From Rhizobium grahamii (GTDB taxonomy: Bacteria; Pseudomonadota; Alphaproteobacteria; Rhizobiales; Rhizobiaceae), in the NCBI RefSeq assembly GCF_009498215.1, contig NZ_CP043498.1:2882501-2946500 (forward strand): a DNA stretch of 64,000 nucleotides. The letters run 5' to 3'. Every line of letters starts with the position of its first letter. The stretch's first letter is position 1. The notes beneath the pieces are model-generated. The model searched no databases. It saw only the letters and a list, made by a program, of their open reading frames with translations, and had not been told where the DNA came from. The translations under genes were made by a program, and so were the position numbers. Shown piece by piece: positions 17,863-27,392 of the stretch.

Positions 17863-19020
17863 ATGAAATATCTTCTGAAATCGTGCACTGTCGCGCTCGC
17901 GAGCTTGAGTTTCGTGACGCAGGTTGTCGCCGCCGAACCGCTGAAGGCCTTGGGCAAGGGCGAAGGTGCGGTCAGCATCGTGGCCTGGGCCGGCTATATC
18001 GAGCGCGGCGAAAGCGACAAGAATTACGACTGGGTCACCTCCTTCGAAAAGGAGACCGGTTGCAAGGTATCCGTCAAGACGGCTGCCACGTCAGACGAAA
18101 TGGTCTCGCTGATGAACGAAGGCGGCTTTGACCTCGTCACTGCCTCCGGCGACGCCTCGCTTCGCCTGATCGCTGGCAAGCGCGTCCAGCCGATCAACAC
18201 CGACCTGATCCCGAGCTTCAAGAACGTCGACGAGCGGCTGCAGAACGCACCGTGGTACACCGTCAACAAGGTTCATTACGGCGTTCCCTATCTCTGGGGG
18301 CCGAACGTCCTGATGTACAACACCGACGCCTTCAAGGGCGAGGCGCCGAAGAGCTGGAAGGTGGTCTTCGAGGAAGAAACGCTCCCGGACGGCAAGTCCA
18401 ACAAGGGCCGCGTGCAGGCCTATGACGGTCCGATCTATATTGCCGATGCCGCCCTCTACCTGATGGCCCACAAGCCGGAACTCAAGATCACCAACCCCTA
18501 CGAACTCAACGAGGACCAGTACAAGGCGGCGCTCGACCTGCTGCGCGGCCAGCGCAAGCTCGTCTCCCGCTACTGGCACGACGCCATGATCCAGATCGAC
18601 GACTTCAAGAACGAAGGTGTGGTTGCTTCCGGCTCATGGCCCTTCCAGGTCAACCTGATGCAGGCCGACAAGCAAAAGATCGCCTCGACCTTCCCGGAAG
18701 AAGGCGTCACCGGCTGGGCCGACACCACCATGATGCATGCCGACAGCGAACATCCCAACTGCGCCTACATGTGGATGGAACATTCGCTGCAGGCCAAGGT
18801 GCAGGGCGACGCCGCTGCCTGGTTCGGTGCCGTTCCCTCCGTTCCGGCAGCCTGCAAGGGCAACGAGCTGATGACCGACACCGGTTGCGCCACGAACGGC
18901 TATGATCACTTCGACAAGATCAAGTTCTGGAGAACCCCGACGGCCAAGTGCGAACAGGGCGAGTGCGTACCCTACCACCGCTGGGTGTCGGACTACATCG
19001 GCGTGATTGGCGGGCGATAA
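17863..19020 (+). CDS. YdcS-like polyamine ABC transporter substrate-binding protein
   Basis: 385 residues. A Sec signal peptide covers about residues 1-24 (SLSFVTQVVAAEP), followed by a PotD-type periplasmic binding fold: AVSIVAWAGYIERG, YGVPYLWGPNVLMYNTDAF and ADTTMMHADSEHPNCAYMWMEH. Likely substrate putrescine or spermidine, given the PatD-type dehydrogenase in the same operon; the ligand is inferred. GGGAG precedes the ATG. A hairpin immediately after the stop and a 271-bp gap before the ATPase gene suggest the binding protein is made in excess over the rest of the transporter. Confidence 0.9.
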   Translation: MKYLLKSCTVALASLSFVTQVVAAEPLKALGKGEGAVSIVAWAGYIERGESDKNYDWVTSFEKETGCKVSVKTAATSDEMVSLMNEGGFDLVTASGDASLRLIAGKRVQPINTDLIPSFKNVDERLQNAPWYTVNKVHYGVPYLWGPNVLMYNTDAFKGEAPKSWKVVFEEETLPDGKSNKGRVQAYDGPIYIADAALYLMAHKPELKITNPYELNEDQYKAALDLLRGQRKLVSRYWHDAMIQIDDFKNEGVVASGSWPFQVNLMQADKQKIASTFPEEGVTGWADTTMMHADSEHPNCAYMWMEHSLQAKVQGDAAAWFGAVPSVPAACKGNELMTDTGCATNGYDHFDKIKFWRTPTAKCEQGECVPYHRWVSDYIGVIGGR

Positions 19021-19036
19021 TCCTGCAACGACGGAC

Positions 19037-19059
19037 TCTTCCTCCCCGCCGGAGGAAGA
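19037..19059 (+). repeat. Intercistronic hairpin after the binding-protein gene
   Basis: TCTTCCTCC-CCGCC-GGAGGAAGA, a perfect 9-bp stem 16 bp after the stop, followed by a small GTCC-GAA-GGAC stem. No T-tract, so it is more likely an mRNA 3'-end stabiliser or attenuator than a full terminator. The rest of the 271-bp gap up to 19291 holds no gene I can support. Confidence 0.55.
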
Positions 19060-19291
19060 TGTCCGAAGGACGGACGACGCGGGAGACGCAAGAAGCAAGC
19101 GTCAGCGATACGCGAAGACGAACTTAGCCGCGCACTGCTCGTCCGCCCTTCGGATTAACGACCGGCTCGAAATCAACCGGCGCAGCCAATCGACCGAACC
19201 ACACGTTTGGCAGGGCGGGCATCCTGTGCCCTCTCCACACTTCACTCTTCCTTCGGGGGGAGAGAACAAGACTAGCAAATCGGAGCCTATC

Positions 19292-20278
19292 ATGATCCCC
19301 GCAGTCCGTTTCCAACAAGTCTCGCGCCATTTCGGCCAGGTTCGGGCCGTCGACAGCGTCGATCTCGAAATCGCGCCGGGCGAGTTCTTCGCGATGCTCG
19401 GCCCTTCCGGTTCCGGCAAGACCACCTGCCTGCGCCTGATCGCGGGCTTCGAGCAGCCGACGGGCGGCCATATCGAGATCTTCGGCGAGACGGCAGAGGG
19501 CGTCCCGCCTTATCGCCGCAACGTCAACACCGTGTTTCAGGACTATGCGCTCTTCCCGCATCTCAACATCCTCGACAACGTCGCCTACGGCTTGATGGTC
19601 AAGGGTATCGGTAAGGCCGAACGCACGAAGGCCGCCCAGCAGGCGCTGGAACTGGTGAAGCTGCCGGGCTACGGCGCGCGCAAGCCCGGCCAGCTTTCCG
19701 GCGGCCAGAGGCAGCGCGTGGCGCTCGCCCGCGCCCTCGTCAACAAACCGAAAGTCCTCCTCCTCGACGAGCCGCTCGGCGCGCTCGATCTGAAGCTGCG
19801 CGAGCAGATGCAGGAGGAGCTGAAGAGCCTGCAGCGGGCGCTCGGCATCACCTTCGTCTTCGTCACCCACGATCAGGGCGAGGCCCTGTCCATGGCCGAC
19901 CGCGTCGCCGTCTTCAACAATGGCGGCATCGTGCAGGAAGGTACGCCGCACGACATCTACCGCCGCCCGAAGACCCGTTTCGTGGCCGATTTCGTCGGTT
20001 CGTCCAATGTCATCGCGCCCGACCTGATGACCGCGCTTGGCGGCGAGAGGCGTTGGGCAAGCCTGCGGCCGGAGGCCATTCACCTTTCCAGCGACGGCGT
20101 TGAATCGACCGTTGAGAATGCGAGTTTCCTGGGCGCCGCCACCCGCCTGACGGTTGCCGCCAAGGGCACGCGCCTGCATGTGATGCTGCCCGCCGGCGCC
20201 AATGTGCCTGACGTGGGCGAGAACGTCCGCCTCGCCTGGCAGCCTGTCGACGTGCACTACATGGATGACGCAGCATGA
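19292..20278 (+). CDS. Polyamine-type ABC transporter ATPase (YdcT/PotA-like)
   Basis: 328 residues. Walker A GPSGSGKTT (37-45), signature [16 protein letters not shown], Walker B VLLLDEPLGALD and the switch His in FVFVTHDQ. A C-terminal TOBE-like segment follows (about 245-328). Energises import at the inner membrane. The ATG at 19292 has CGGAG upstream and begins directly at the domain start. It overlaps the first permease gene by four bases (ATGA), showing translational coupling. Confidence 0.93.
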   Translation: MIPAVRFQQVSRHFGQVRAVDSVDLEIAPGEFFAMLGPSGSGKTTCLRLIAGFEQPTGGHIEIFGETAEGVPPYRRNVNTVFQDYALFPHLNILDNVAYGLMVKGIGKAERTKAAQQALELVKLPGYGARKPGQLSGGQRQRVALARALVNKPKVLLLDEPLGALDLKLREQMQEELKSLQRALGITFVFVTHDQGEALSMADRVAVFNNGGIVQEGTPHDIYRRPKTRFVADFVGSSNVIAPDLMTALGGERRWASLRPEAIHLSSDGVESTVENASFLGAATRLTVAAKGTRLHVMLPAGANVPDVGENVRLAWQPVDVHYMDDAA

Positions 20279-21249
20279 CCGCCCTTGCTCTCACAAAGCC
20301 GGCAGCGCTGCGGGAGACCTCGATCCTGCCGGGTCGCGGCGGGCTCTTCGGTCGGCTCTCCGACGCCTTCTGGCGGCATCCGAAGCTGCTGCTTTTCCTG
20401 ATGCTGACGCCGCCGCTGTTGTGGCTCGGCATCATCTATATCGGCTCGCTGATCGCGCTGCTCTTGCAGAGCTTCTTCTCGATCGATGATTTCTCCGGCC
20501 TTGTGAACTACGAGTTCACGCTGGCGACATACGCGCAGCTTCTCAGCCCGACGAATTTCGACATCATCATCCGCACCATCATCATGGCGGCGCTGGTGAC
20601 GCTGGCTTCCGCCGTGGTCGCCTTCCCCATCGCCTACTACGCGGCCCGCTACGCGCAGGGCAAATGGAAGGCGCTGTTCTATCTCGGCGTCATGCTGCCG
20701 CTGTGGTCGAGCTATCTGGTCAAGATCTACGCCTGGAAGCTGATCCTAGCCAAGGAAGGCATCCTCACCTGGATCTTCGCCAAGCTGCACCTGTCCTGGC
20801 TGCTCGACGGTGTCCTCAACCTGCCCGTCATCGGTGGTAACTCGCTGTCGGTCAGCTATCTCGGCACCTTCCTCGTCTTCGTCTATGTCTGGCTGCCCTA
20901 CATGATCCTCCCGACACAGGCGGCACTCGAACGTGTCCAGGGCAACCTGATCGAGGCCTCCTCCGATCTCGGCGCAACACCGAGCCAGACCTTCCGCACT
21001 GTTCTGTTCCCGCTGGCTCTACCAGGCATCGTCGCTGGCTCGATCTTCACCTTCTCGCTGACATTGGGCGACTATATCATTCCGCAGATCATCGGCTCGT
21101 CGCGTCTCTTCATTGGCCAGGCGGTCTATGCCCAGCAGGGTACTGCAGGCAACGTCCCGCTCGCGGCCGCTTTCTCCGTCGTCCCGATCGTCATCATGGC
21201 CATCTATCTCTGGCTAGCCAAGAAACAGGGGGCCTTCGATGCGCTCTGA
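20275..21249 (+). CDS. Polyamine-type ABC transporter permease (YdcU/PotB-like)
   Basis: 324 residues with about six membrane helices. It contains the BPD permease EAA loop [28 protein letters not shown], which contacts the ATPase. N-terminal extension of about 35 residues before the first helix ([20 protein letters not shown]). Overlaps the ATPase gene upstream by 4 bp and the next permease gene downstream by 11 bp. Confidence 0.92.
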   Translation: MTALALTKPAALRETSILPGRGGLFGRLSDAFWRHPKLLLFLMLTPPLLWLGIIYIGSLIALLLQSFFSIDDFSGLVNYEFTLATYAQLLSPTNFDIIIRTIIMAALVTLASAVVAFPIAYYAARYAQGKWKALFYLGVMLPLWSSYLVKIYAWKLILAKEGILTWIFAKLHLSWLLDGVLNLPVIGGNSLSVSYLGTFLVFVYVWLPYMILPTQAALERVQGNLIEASSDLGATPSQTFRTVLFPLALPGIVAGSIFTFSLTLGDYIIPQIIGSSRLFIGQAVYAQQGTAGNVPLAAAFSVVPIVIMAIYLWLAKKQGAFDAL

Positions 21250-22054
21250 CCGTTCACAGCGTTCACCGCTGCTCCTGAAGATTGCCGCCGGCGGCGGCCT
21301 GCTCTTCCTGCACCTGCCGATCCTTCTGATCTTCGTCTACGCCTTCACGACCGAAGAGAAGAGCTACCAATGGCCGCCACCGGACCTGACCCTGCAATGG
21401 TTCGGAATTGCCTGGAACCGCCCGGATGTCTGGGCAGCCCTTGGACTATCGGTGCAGGTCGCAGTGATCGCCACATCGATCGCGCTGGTGCTCGGCACGC
21501 TCTGCGCCGCAGCCGTCAGCCAAACAAAGTTCTTCGGCCGTGAAGCGATCTCGCTGCTTGTCATCCTGCCGATCGCGCTGCCCGGTATCATCACCGGCAT
21601 TGCGCTGCGCTCCGCCTTCAGCCTGTTCGACATTCCGTTCTCGGTCTGGACGATCGTGCTTGGCCACGCCACCTTCTGCGTCGTCGTCGTCTACAACAAC
21701 GCCGTCGCCCGCTTCCGCCGCACCTCGGGATCCCTGATCGAAGCGTCGATGGATCTCGGCGCCGATGGCTTTCAGACATTCCGACACGTGATCCTGCCGA
21801 ACATCGGCACGGCGCTCCTGGCTGGTGGCATGCTTGCCTTCGCGCTGTCCTTCGACGAGGTCATCGTCACCACCTTCACCGGCGGCCAGCAATCGACACT
21901 GCCGATCTGGATGCTCGAAGAACTCATCCGCCCGCGCCAGCGTCCTGTTACCAACGTGGTCGCGATGGTCGTCGTGCTCGTCACCTTCCTGCCGATCCTG
22001 GCAGCCTACTACCTCACTCGCGACGGCGACCAGGTCGCCGGAGCCGGCAAATAA
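21239..22054 (+). CDS. Polyamine-type ABC transporter permease (YdcV/PotC-like)
   Basis: 271 residues, six predicted helices, with the EAA loop [24 protein letters not shown]. Pairs with the preceding permease to form the membrane channel. The 11-bp overlap with that gene supports one operon. The dehydrogenase gene follows after 52 bp. Confidence 0.92.
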   Translation: MRSDRSQRSPLLLKIAAGGGLLFLHLPILLIFVYAFTTEEKSYQWPPPDLTLQWFGIAWNRPDVWAALGLSVQVAVIATSIALVLGTLCAAAVSQTKFFGREAISLLVILPIALPGIITGIALRSAFSLFDIPFSVWTIVLGHATFCVVVVYNNAVARFRRTSGSLIEASMDLGADGFQTFRHVILPNIGTALLAGGMLAFALSFDEVIVTTFTGGQQSTLPIWMLEELIRPRQRPVTNVVAMVVVLVTFLPILAAYYLTRDGDQVAGAGK

Positions 22055-22106
22055 ACAGGAAGCGGGATAAGCCCCATCCCGCCCCTCAAAGACAAGGGAG
22101 AACATA

Positions 22107-23534
22107 ATGGATACCGCGATGCTGATTGGGTCCCGCTTCGAAGCGGGCACGGAAACGGAAGAGCACATCCTGAATCCGAAGACGGGTGAAACAGTGCTTG
22201 ACCTGCCGGAGGCCTCGCTTGGCCAGATCGACGCCGCCGTCGACGCAGCGGAAGCCGCGTTCAGGCACTGGTCGCAGACGACGCCGGGTGAACGCTCCAG
22301 CTACCTCCTGAAGATCGCCGATGCGATCGAGAAGGACGCGGCCGGCTTTGCCGCCCTGGAAGCACTGAACTGCGGCAAGCCGATCAATGCCGTGCTCAAC
22401 GACGAAATCCCCGCGATCGTCGATTGCTACCGCTTCTTCGCCGGTGCGGTGCGGAACCTGCACGGCCCGGTCGCCGGCGAATACCTGCCCGGCCACACCT
22501 CGATGATCCGCCGCGACGCCGTCGGCATCGTCGGCTCGATCGCGCCCTGGAACTACCCGCTGATGATGATGGCCTGGAAGCTGGCACCGGCGATCGCAGG
22601 CGGCAACACCGTCGTCTTCAAACCGTCCGAACAGACGCCGCTCACCGCCCTGAAAATGGCGAAGCTGCTCTCCGAAATTCTGCCGGAAGGCGTCGTAAAC
22701 GTCATTCTCGGCCGTGGCGAAAGCGTCGGCAATGCTCTGATCAACCACCCGAAGATCTCGATGCTGTCGATCACCGGCGACGTGGCGACCGGCAAGAAGG
22801 TGCTGCAGGCCGCTGCCAAGACCGTCAAACGCACGCATCTGGAGCTCGGCGGCAAGGCCCCGGTCATCGTCTTCGACGACGCTGATATCGATGCCGTCGT
22901 CGCGGGTATCCGCACCTTCGGCTACTACAATGCCGGCCAGGATTGCACCGCCGCCTGCCGCATCTATGCCGACGCGAAGGTCTACGACAAGTTTGTCGCC
23001 GACCTCTCCTCGGCGGTTTCCTCGATCAAGTTCAACCAGCAGGATGACACGGAAAACGAAATCGGCCCGCTGATTTCCAAGCGCCAGCGCGACCGCGTCG
23101 AAAGCTTCGTCGCCCGTGCCGGCGAGCACAAGCACATGGAGATCACGACGGGCGGCAAGACCTCCGGCGACAAGGGCTTCTTCTACACGCCGACCGTTAT
23201 TGCCGGCGCCACGCAGGATGACGAAATCGTCCGCCGCGAGGTCTTCGGCCCTGTCGTGTCGGTGACCCGCTTCACCGATGTCGAGGATGCCGTCACCTGG
23301 GCAAACGACAGCGACTATGGCCTCGCTTCGTCGGTCTGGACCAAGGATATCAGCCGCGGCATGAAGACCGCCGCCCGCCTGCAGTACGGCTGCACCTGGA
23401 TCAACACCCACTTCATGCTCACCAACGAGATGCCGCACGGCGGCCTGAAGCAATCAGGCTACGGCAAGGACATGTCCGTCTACGCACTGGAAGACTACAC
23501 GGCCGTCCGCCACGTCATGATCAACCACGGTTGA
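22107..23534 (+). CDS. patD: Gamma-aminobutyraldehyde dehydrogenase (PatD-like)
   Basis: 475 residues, an NAD(P)-dependent aldehyde dehydrogenase. Asn149 in PWNYP, general base Glu247 in ELGGK and nucleophile Cys280 in GQDCTAACR are all present. Overall pattern and gene order match E. coli PatD/YdcW, which oxidises 4-aminobutanal from putrescine to GABA. Betaine-aldehyde dehydrogenase is the main alternative. Position at the end of the YdcSTUV-type operon favours the polyamine role. GGGAGAAC precedes the ATG. Confidence 0.85.
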   Translation: MDTAMLIGSRFEAGTETEEHILNPKTGETVLDLPEASLGQIDAAVDAAEAAFRHWSQTTPGERSSYLLKIADAIEKDAAGFAALEALNCGKPINAVLNDEIPAIVDCYRFFAGAVRNLHGPVAGEYLPGHTSMIRRDAVGIVGSIAPWNYPLMMMAWKLAPAIAGGNTVVFKPSEQTPLTALKMAKLLSEILPEGVVNVILGRGESVGNALINHPKISMLSITGDVATGKKVLQAAAKTVKRTHLELGGKAPVIVFDDADIDAVVAGIRTFGYYNAGQDCTAACRIYADAKVYDKFVADLSSAVSSIKFNQQDDTENEIGPLISKRQRDRVESFVARAGEHKHMEITTGGKTSGDKGFFYTPTVIAGATQDDEIVRREVFGPVVSVTRFTDVEDAVTWANDSDYGLASSVWTKDISRGMKTAARLQYGCTWINTHFMLTNEMPHGGLKQSGYGKDMSVYALEDYTAVRHVMINHG

Positions 23535-23541
23535 TCCGCTT

Positions 23542-23562
23542 GGCCGGGCCGCTGGCCCGGCC
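23542..23562 (+). repeat. GC-rich hairpin after patD
   Basis: GGCCGGGCC-GCT-GGCCCGGCC, a perfect 9-bp stem just past the patD stop and before the next gene. No T-tract; probably an mRNA 3'-end structure or weak terminator. Confidence 0.5.
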
Positions 23563-23601
23563 GCAACCTAAAAACAAGAAGATACGCAAAGGGGAGTCCA
23601 C

Positions 23602-24096
23602 ATGAAACGCCGTACCATTCTTGCCGCCTTCGGCGGCATCTGCCTCGCCTCGACGCTCGCGGGCGTACCCGCCTATGCCGCCGATCAGGCGCCGGTTGAA
23701 GTCGTCCAGCAGTACCTAGCCGCATGGAACACCCACGACGCCGCCAAGGCCGCTTCCTATTTCGACGAGAAAGTGAGCTACTACGACGCATCCGTCGGCA
23801 AGCCGACTGTCGGGAAGGCCGAGGCCAAGGCAGCCGTCATCGATAACTTCATGACTGCCGCACCGGATCTGAAATGGGTCATGCGCGGTGATCCGATCGT
23901 GAGCGGAAACAAGGTTTCCTTCGAGTGGACTTTTTCGGGCAACAACACCGGCGCCTGGGCGGATGGCACCAAGGCAACCAACAAGTCCTTCTCCTTCGAC
24001 GGCGCATCTGTTTTCGTCATTGAGAACAACGCCATCAAGCAGCAGTCGGATTATTACGATGCTCTCGGCTTCTCCAAACAGCTGGGCCTGATGTAA
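23602..24096 (+). CDS. Exported SnoaL/NTF2-like protein
   Basis: 164 residues. The signal peptide is about residues 1-26 (RRTILAAFGGICLASTLAG ... AYA), with twin arginines at positions 3-4 of MKRR, though the Tat consensus is incomplete. The mature part is one SnoaL-like NTF2 fold (VVQQYLAAWNTHDAAKAASYF, then FEWTFSGNNTGAW and FDGASVFVIENNAI). Members include ester cyclases and many proteins of unknown role; no substrate can be assigned. It lies 67 bp after patD and may be read from the same promoter. AAAGGGGAG precedes the ATG. Confidence 0.72.
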   Translation: MKRRTILAAFGGICLASTLAGVPAYAADQAPVEVVQQYLAAWNTHDAAKAASYFDEKVSYYDASVGKPTVGKAEAKAAVIDNFMTAAPDLKWVMRGDPIVSGNKVSFEWTFSGNNTGAWADGTKATNKSFSFDGASVFVIENNAIKQQSDYYDALGFSKQLGLM

Positions 24097-24105
24097 CCGA
24101 CAACG

Positions 24106-24142
24106 AACCGACGGCACCCACCAGAAAGGGCGCCGTCGGTTT
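24106..24142 (+). terminator. Putative terminator
   Basis: AACCGACGGC (24106-24115) pairs exactly with GCCGTCGGTT (24132-24141), followed by one T. Ten bases after the SnoaL-like gene. The loop of 16 nt is long. Confidence 0.5.
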
Positions 24143-24246
24143 ACCGCTTCGGCCCGCAATCCGGCCTGTGCTGATTGCGGCAACCGCCATGGAACAAATT
24201 TCCTCGCACCGCGTCATCTAGGCGATGAACACAGAGGAAAAAATTC

Positions 24247-24420
24247 ATGCTTAAATGGGCTCTCATATTTTTCGTTATTTCGCTGCTCGCCGGCTTCTTC
24301 GGCTTCTCCGGGGTTTCGGCGGCAACCGCGACGATTGCCCGCGTTCTCTTCGGCATTGCGCTGGTGATCTTCCTGATCTTCCTGATCCTGGCGCTCATGG
24401 CTGGACAGGCGATCCTCTAG
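24247..24420 (+). CDS. Small DUF1328/UPF0391 membrane protein
   Basis: 57 residues, starting [20 protein letters not shown] and ending [12 protein letters not shown]. Two hydrophobic helices separated by a short Ala/Thr-rich turn match the small DUF1328 (YtjA) family, common in proteobacteria and of unknown function. GAGGAAAA precedes the ATG. It ends convergently with the cyclase gene, and the two stop codons share the palindrome CTAG (24417-24420). Confidence 0.85.
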   Translation: MLKWALIFFVISLLAGFFGFSGVSAATATIARVLFGIALVIFLIFLILALMAGQAIL

Positions 24421-25631
24421 CCTGTTTTCGTCCGTTGCGCGGCAAATAGAGGCACCGAGTCCTTGAAGCCTTTCAGCGACACGGCGCCCAGCCCCTGAAA
24501 CGCAAGACCACGTTCTGCCGCTTCTGCGGCAGTTCGCGTATTGGGGCAGACGAGTGTCTGCGATGGCCCGGCAACCGCTGAAACACGAGCCGCGAGATTG
24601 ACCGTTCTTCCGAAAATATCGCCATCGCGCGGTACCACCTGCCCTGTTGCCACACCAACCCGCACGGGAGGAAGATCGTGCTCCCGGCTTTGCTCGACCA
24701 GGCAAAGTGCCGCCTCGACCGCCGAAGCGGCGTCCGGGAACAGCATCATCACGCCATCTCCCAAAGGCTTGACGATGCGTCCCTCGCAGGTGCCCGCAAG
24801 CCGCTGCGCGATCGCCTCGAAACGAGCGGCCTTCTCCGCAGCCGGCGCGTCTCCGATCTCATGCGTCAGGCCGGTGAACCCCGAAAGATCGGCAAAGGCC
24901 ACCGCCGGAAGGCTCTCCTCGTCGCCCGGCTCCATGCCATGTTCGCGCAAGGCTTCCTGGAGCCTGCCGACGATGTTGTCGAAGACAGTTTCTTCGAGCA
25001 TCCTTCGTTGCAGCAGGAACAGCACCCGAAATCCGATTCGCTGCAATGCCAGACGCCGACCCGCCGAGATCTCCAGAAGCTGATGATAACTGATGCCGGC
25101 ATTCAGCATCGGTTCCTCGACTTCTGCGCGGAAGAGGTCACGCATGGTATCGACGCAACGCCGCACCGAATGGCCGAAGACGCGCAATACCCGTTCCATG
25201 CCGGCGGCCGATGCGCCGAGCTGCATGCATTCGGCGATAAGCCGTACGAACTCGACATCGTCCTCGCGAAGCGGATGTTCGGGTGACAACAAGGGCAGGC
25301 TTGCGCTTGCCCTCAGGCTGTTCACCGTATCGAGGTCGAGATTTCCAGCCGCGACTTCGTCGTCGACCGATGTGCTTGTCATGGTCACCGGCTCGAACAT
25401 CAGTTGGCTGGCGAATTCGAACGAGAAGATCTGCCGTTTCAGCCCCTCAGCCAGAACATCGAGACTGATGCCGGCATCCTGCAGCGCAAGCATCAGACGA
25501 AGCCGGCTGACATCGCTGAGAGAATAACCCAGCGCGCCGGGGTCGATGATCTGCCTTTGCTCAAGAGCAGCAAGCCGCACGTCATCGCAGCCGGCAAGCA
25601 TCAATAATCTGTCACGCGTCAGCGCTTCCAT
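24417..25631 (-). CDS. Class III adenylate/guanylate cyclase with N-terminal regulatory half
   Basis: 404 residues, no membrane helix. The N-terminal half (about 1-215) is helical with a MerR-like beginning ([19 protein letters not shown]) and resembles the regulatory domains of soluble mycobacterial-type cyclases; this assignment is tentative. The catalytic domain starts near residue 235: metal Asp in [11 protein letters not shown], second Asp in [11 protein letters not shown], and transition-state Asn/Arg in [12 protein letters not shown], so it looks active. Probably makes cAMP; the signal is unknown. Rhizobia carry many such genes. Confidence 0.85.
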   Translation of the reverse strand: MEALTRDRLLMLAGCDDVRLAALEQRQIIDPGALGYSLSDVSRLRLMLALQDAGISLDVLAEGLKRQIFSFEFASQLMFEPVTMTSTSVDDEVAAGNLDLDTVNSLRASASLPLLSPEHPLREDDVEFVRLIAECMQLGASAAGMERVLRVFGHSVRRCVDTMRDLFRAEVEEPMLNAGISYHQLLEISAGRRLALQRIGFRVLFLLQRRMLEETVFDNIVGRLQEALREHGMEPGDEESLPAVAFADLSGFTGLTHEIGDAPAAEKAARFEAIAQRLAGTCEGRIVKPLGDGVMMLFPDAASAVEAALCLVEQSREHDLPPVRVGVATGQVVPRDGDIFGRTVNLAARVSAVAGPSQTLVCPNTRTAAEAAERGLAFQGLGAVSLKGFKDSVPLFAAQRTKTG

Positions 25632-25702
25632 CGCGGCAACCTCTGGATAAGGAGATTGCCTTTTACATCAAAGCCGTGTGTCTCTCCACGCAGCCAATCG
25701 GG

Positions 25703-26392
25703 TTAGAGAAGGCTTGCTCCGACATTGATGGCGAGCGCCAGGATCGTGGTGTTGAACAGGAACGACAGGACGGAATGCAGCAGCGTCAGCTTGCGCATCG
25801 CGGTCGTGCTGGTCGCGACATCGGCGGTCTGCGAGGCTACCCCGATGGTGAAGGAATAGTAGAGGAAATCCCAGTAGACCGGCTCCTCCACGCCTTCGGG
25901 AAACTTCAGCCCATCCCCCTTTAGGCCATCGCCGTCGTCATCGACGCCGTAGAATCGATGCGCGTAATGCACGGTAAACAGCGTGTGCAGGAACACCCAG
26001 GAGATCAGGATGGTGACGACGGCGACCAAGGCTCGCGTCAGCGCCACGCTAGGCTCCGCTTCCTTCACCTGATGCAGTTCGAGCCCGATGCCGGCGATAC
26101 TTGCCAGCGCCGCGGCGATCGACAGGAACATCAGCAGTGAATCGGAAAAGTCGAGATCGGCCGCCCGCTTGCGGATCGTCGCGACGCTCGCCCGCAGCAT
26201 GCGCCGCCACGTGGCGGCGATAAAAATGACGGCCGAGACGTTCCACCCGGCCAGTACATTGCGGGCATTGACCTCGCGCGTCGTGAGAAGCAGGAACACC
26301 AGGAAGCCGATGAGCACAGCGATGAGAAAGATCGCGTGCTTGCGCAGAAGCTGCATGACGCGGCCCGTCTCGCCGCCGGTATGATCAGCCAT
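25703..26392 (-). CDS. DUF1345 membrane protein
   Basis: 229 residues with about five membrane helices (HAIFLIAVLIGFLVFLLL, LLMFLSIAAALASIAGIGL, ALVAVVTILISWVFLHTLF and a C-terminal LLHSVLSFLFNTTILALAI). The conserved DUF1345 segment EPVYWDFLYYSFTIGVASQTADV is present; it resembles the pore region of two-helix potassium channels, but the function of the family is not established. The ATG at 26392 is preceded by GGAGCAGG; a GTG five codons earlier lacks a site. Confidence 0.8.
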   Translation of the reverse strand: MADHTGGETGRVMQLLRKHAIFLIAVLIGFLVFLLLTTREVNARNVLAGWNVSAVIFIAATWRRMLRASVATIRKRAADLDFSDSLLMFLSIAAALASIAGIGLELHQVKEAEPSVALTRALVAVVTILISWVFLHTLFTVHYAHRFYGVDDDGDGLKGDGLKFPEGVEEPVYWDFLYYSFTIGVASQTADVATSTTAMRKLTLLHSVLSFLFNTTILALAINVGASLL

Positions 26393-26458
26393 GTCCTGCT
26401 CCACCAATGCCAGATTGCCTTTGATATCAGCTTGATGGCAGCCCGAGCAATATGGACC

Positions 26459-27190
26459 TCAGCCCGTCCAGCCACCATCGACGACATGGATCTGCCCGGT
26501 GGTGAACCCGGCCTCGTCGCCGGCGAGGTAGGTTACGAGAGCAGCGATTTCTTCAGGCGTCGCAATCCGCCCCATCGGCTGGCGGCCGATGAAATCTTTC
26601 AAGGCCTTCTCGTAGTCGCCGGTGGCGCGCAGGCGATCATGCAGTGAGGGGCTGTCCACGGTGCCAGGGCAGATCGCATTGGCGCGAATGCCCTTGGCGA
26701 CGAAATCCGACGCGATCGACTTGGTGAGCCCGATGACGGCGGCCTTCGAGGCGCTGTAAGCGAAGCGATTGGGAACACCCTTAACGCTTGATGCGACGGA
26801 CGCCATGTTGACGATCGACCCCTTGCCCTTCTCCAGCATGCCGGGAAGGAATGTGCGGCAGGTCGTGTACATCGCCTTGGCGTTCAGGTTGAAGGAGAAA
26901 TCCCAATCCTTCTCGTCGCATTCCAGGATCGTGCCCGCATGGACGAAGCCTGCGCAATTGAAGAGAACGTCGATCGGCCCGATCTCGGCTGCAAAGGCGC
27001 GGACTGCATTCCCGTCGAGCACATCGAGGATGTGCTTTTCGGCTCCTTCGAGCGTGGAAAGCGTCTTCTCGTTGATGTCGGTCGCGTAGACATGCGCGCC
27101 GAGCGAAAGGAAGCGCTCTGCGCTTGCGCGCCCGATACCCTGACCCGCCGCCGTGATGACGACCTTCTTGCCTTCCAGACCGTGACTCAT
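26459..27190 (-). CDS. SDR-family dehydrogenase (2-keto-3-deoxy-L-fuconate dehydrogenase-like)
   Basis: 243 residues. Rossmann motif TAAGQGIGRASAERF (about 13-27), NAG-type segment LFNCAGF, catalytic Ser in VNMASVASS and YxxxK in YSASKAAVIG. The family resembles 2-keto-3-deoxy-L-fuconate dehydrogenase and DHRS6, soluble NAD+ enzymes. The divergent neighbour is an L-fuconolactonase-like hydrolase, which supports a role in oxidative L-fucose or related sugar-acid breakdown (inference). GGGAGG lies 4 bp before the ATG at 27190; an upstream start at 27229 is unsupported. Confidence 0.82.
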   Translation of the reverse strand: MSHGLEGKKVVITAAGQGIGRASAERFLSLGAHVYATDINEKTLSTLEGAEKHILDVLDGNAVRAFAAEIGPIDVLFNCAGFVHAGTILECDEKDWDFSFNLNAKAMYTTCRTFLPGMLEKGKGSIVNMASVASSVKGVPNRFAYSASKAAVIGLTKSIASDFVAKGIRANAICPGTVDSPSLHDRLRATGDYEKALKDFIGRQPMGRIATPEEIAALVTYLAGDEAGFTTGQIHVVDGGWTG

Positions 27191-27392
27191 ACGTCCTCCC
27201 GAATAATCCAGCGCTTGCGACGCATTCATTCATATGCAAACAATATATTCACATTGGCGTCAACCGGAGTGGAGTGCGGTTTCGTCGCCAAAGGAAACCT
27301 AATCGATTTCATCTCGCCCGGCATGGCAAATCTGGTCACGCAATGGACCAAGACGCTTCCCTGCGGCAAGATCACTCAGTGGGAGGAACCGC

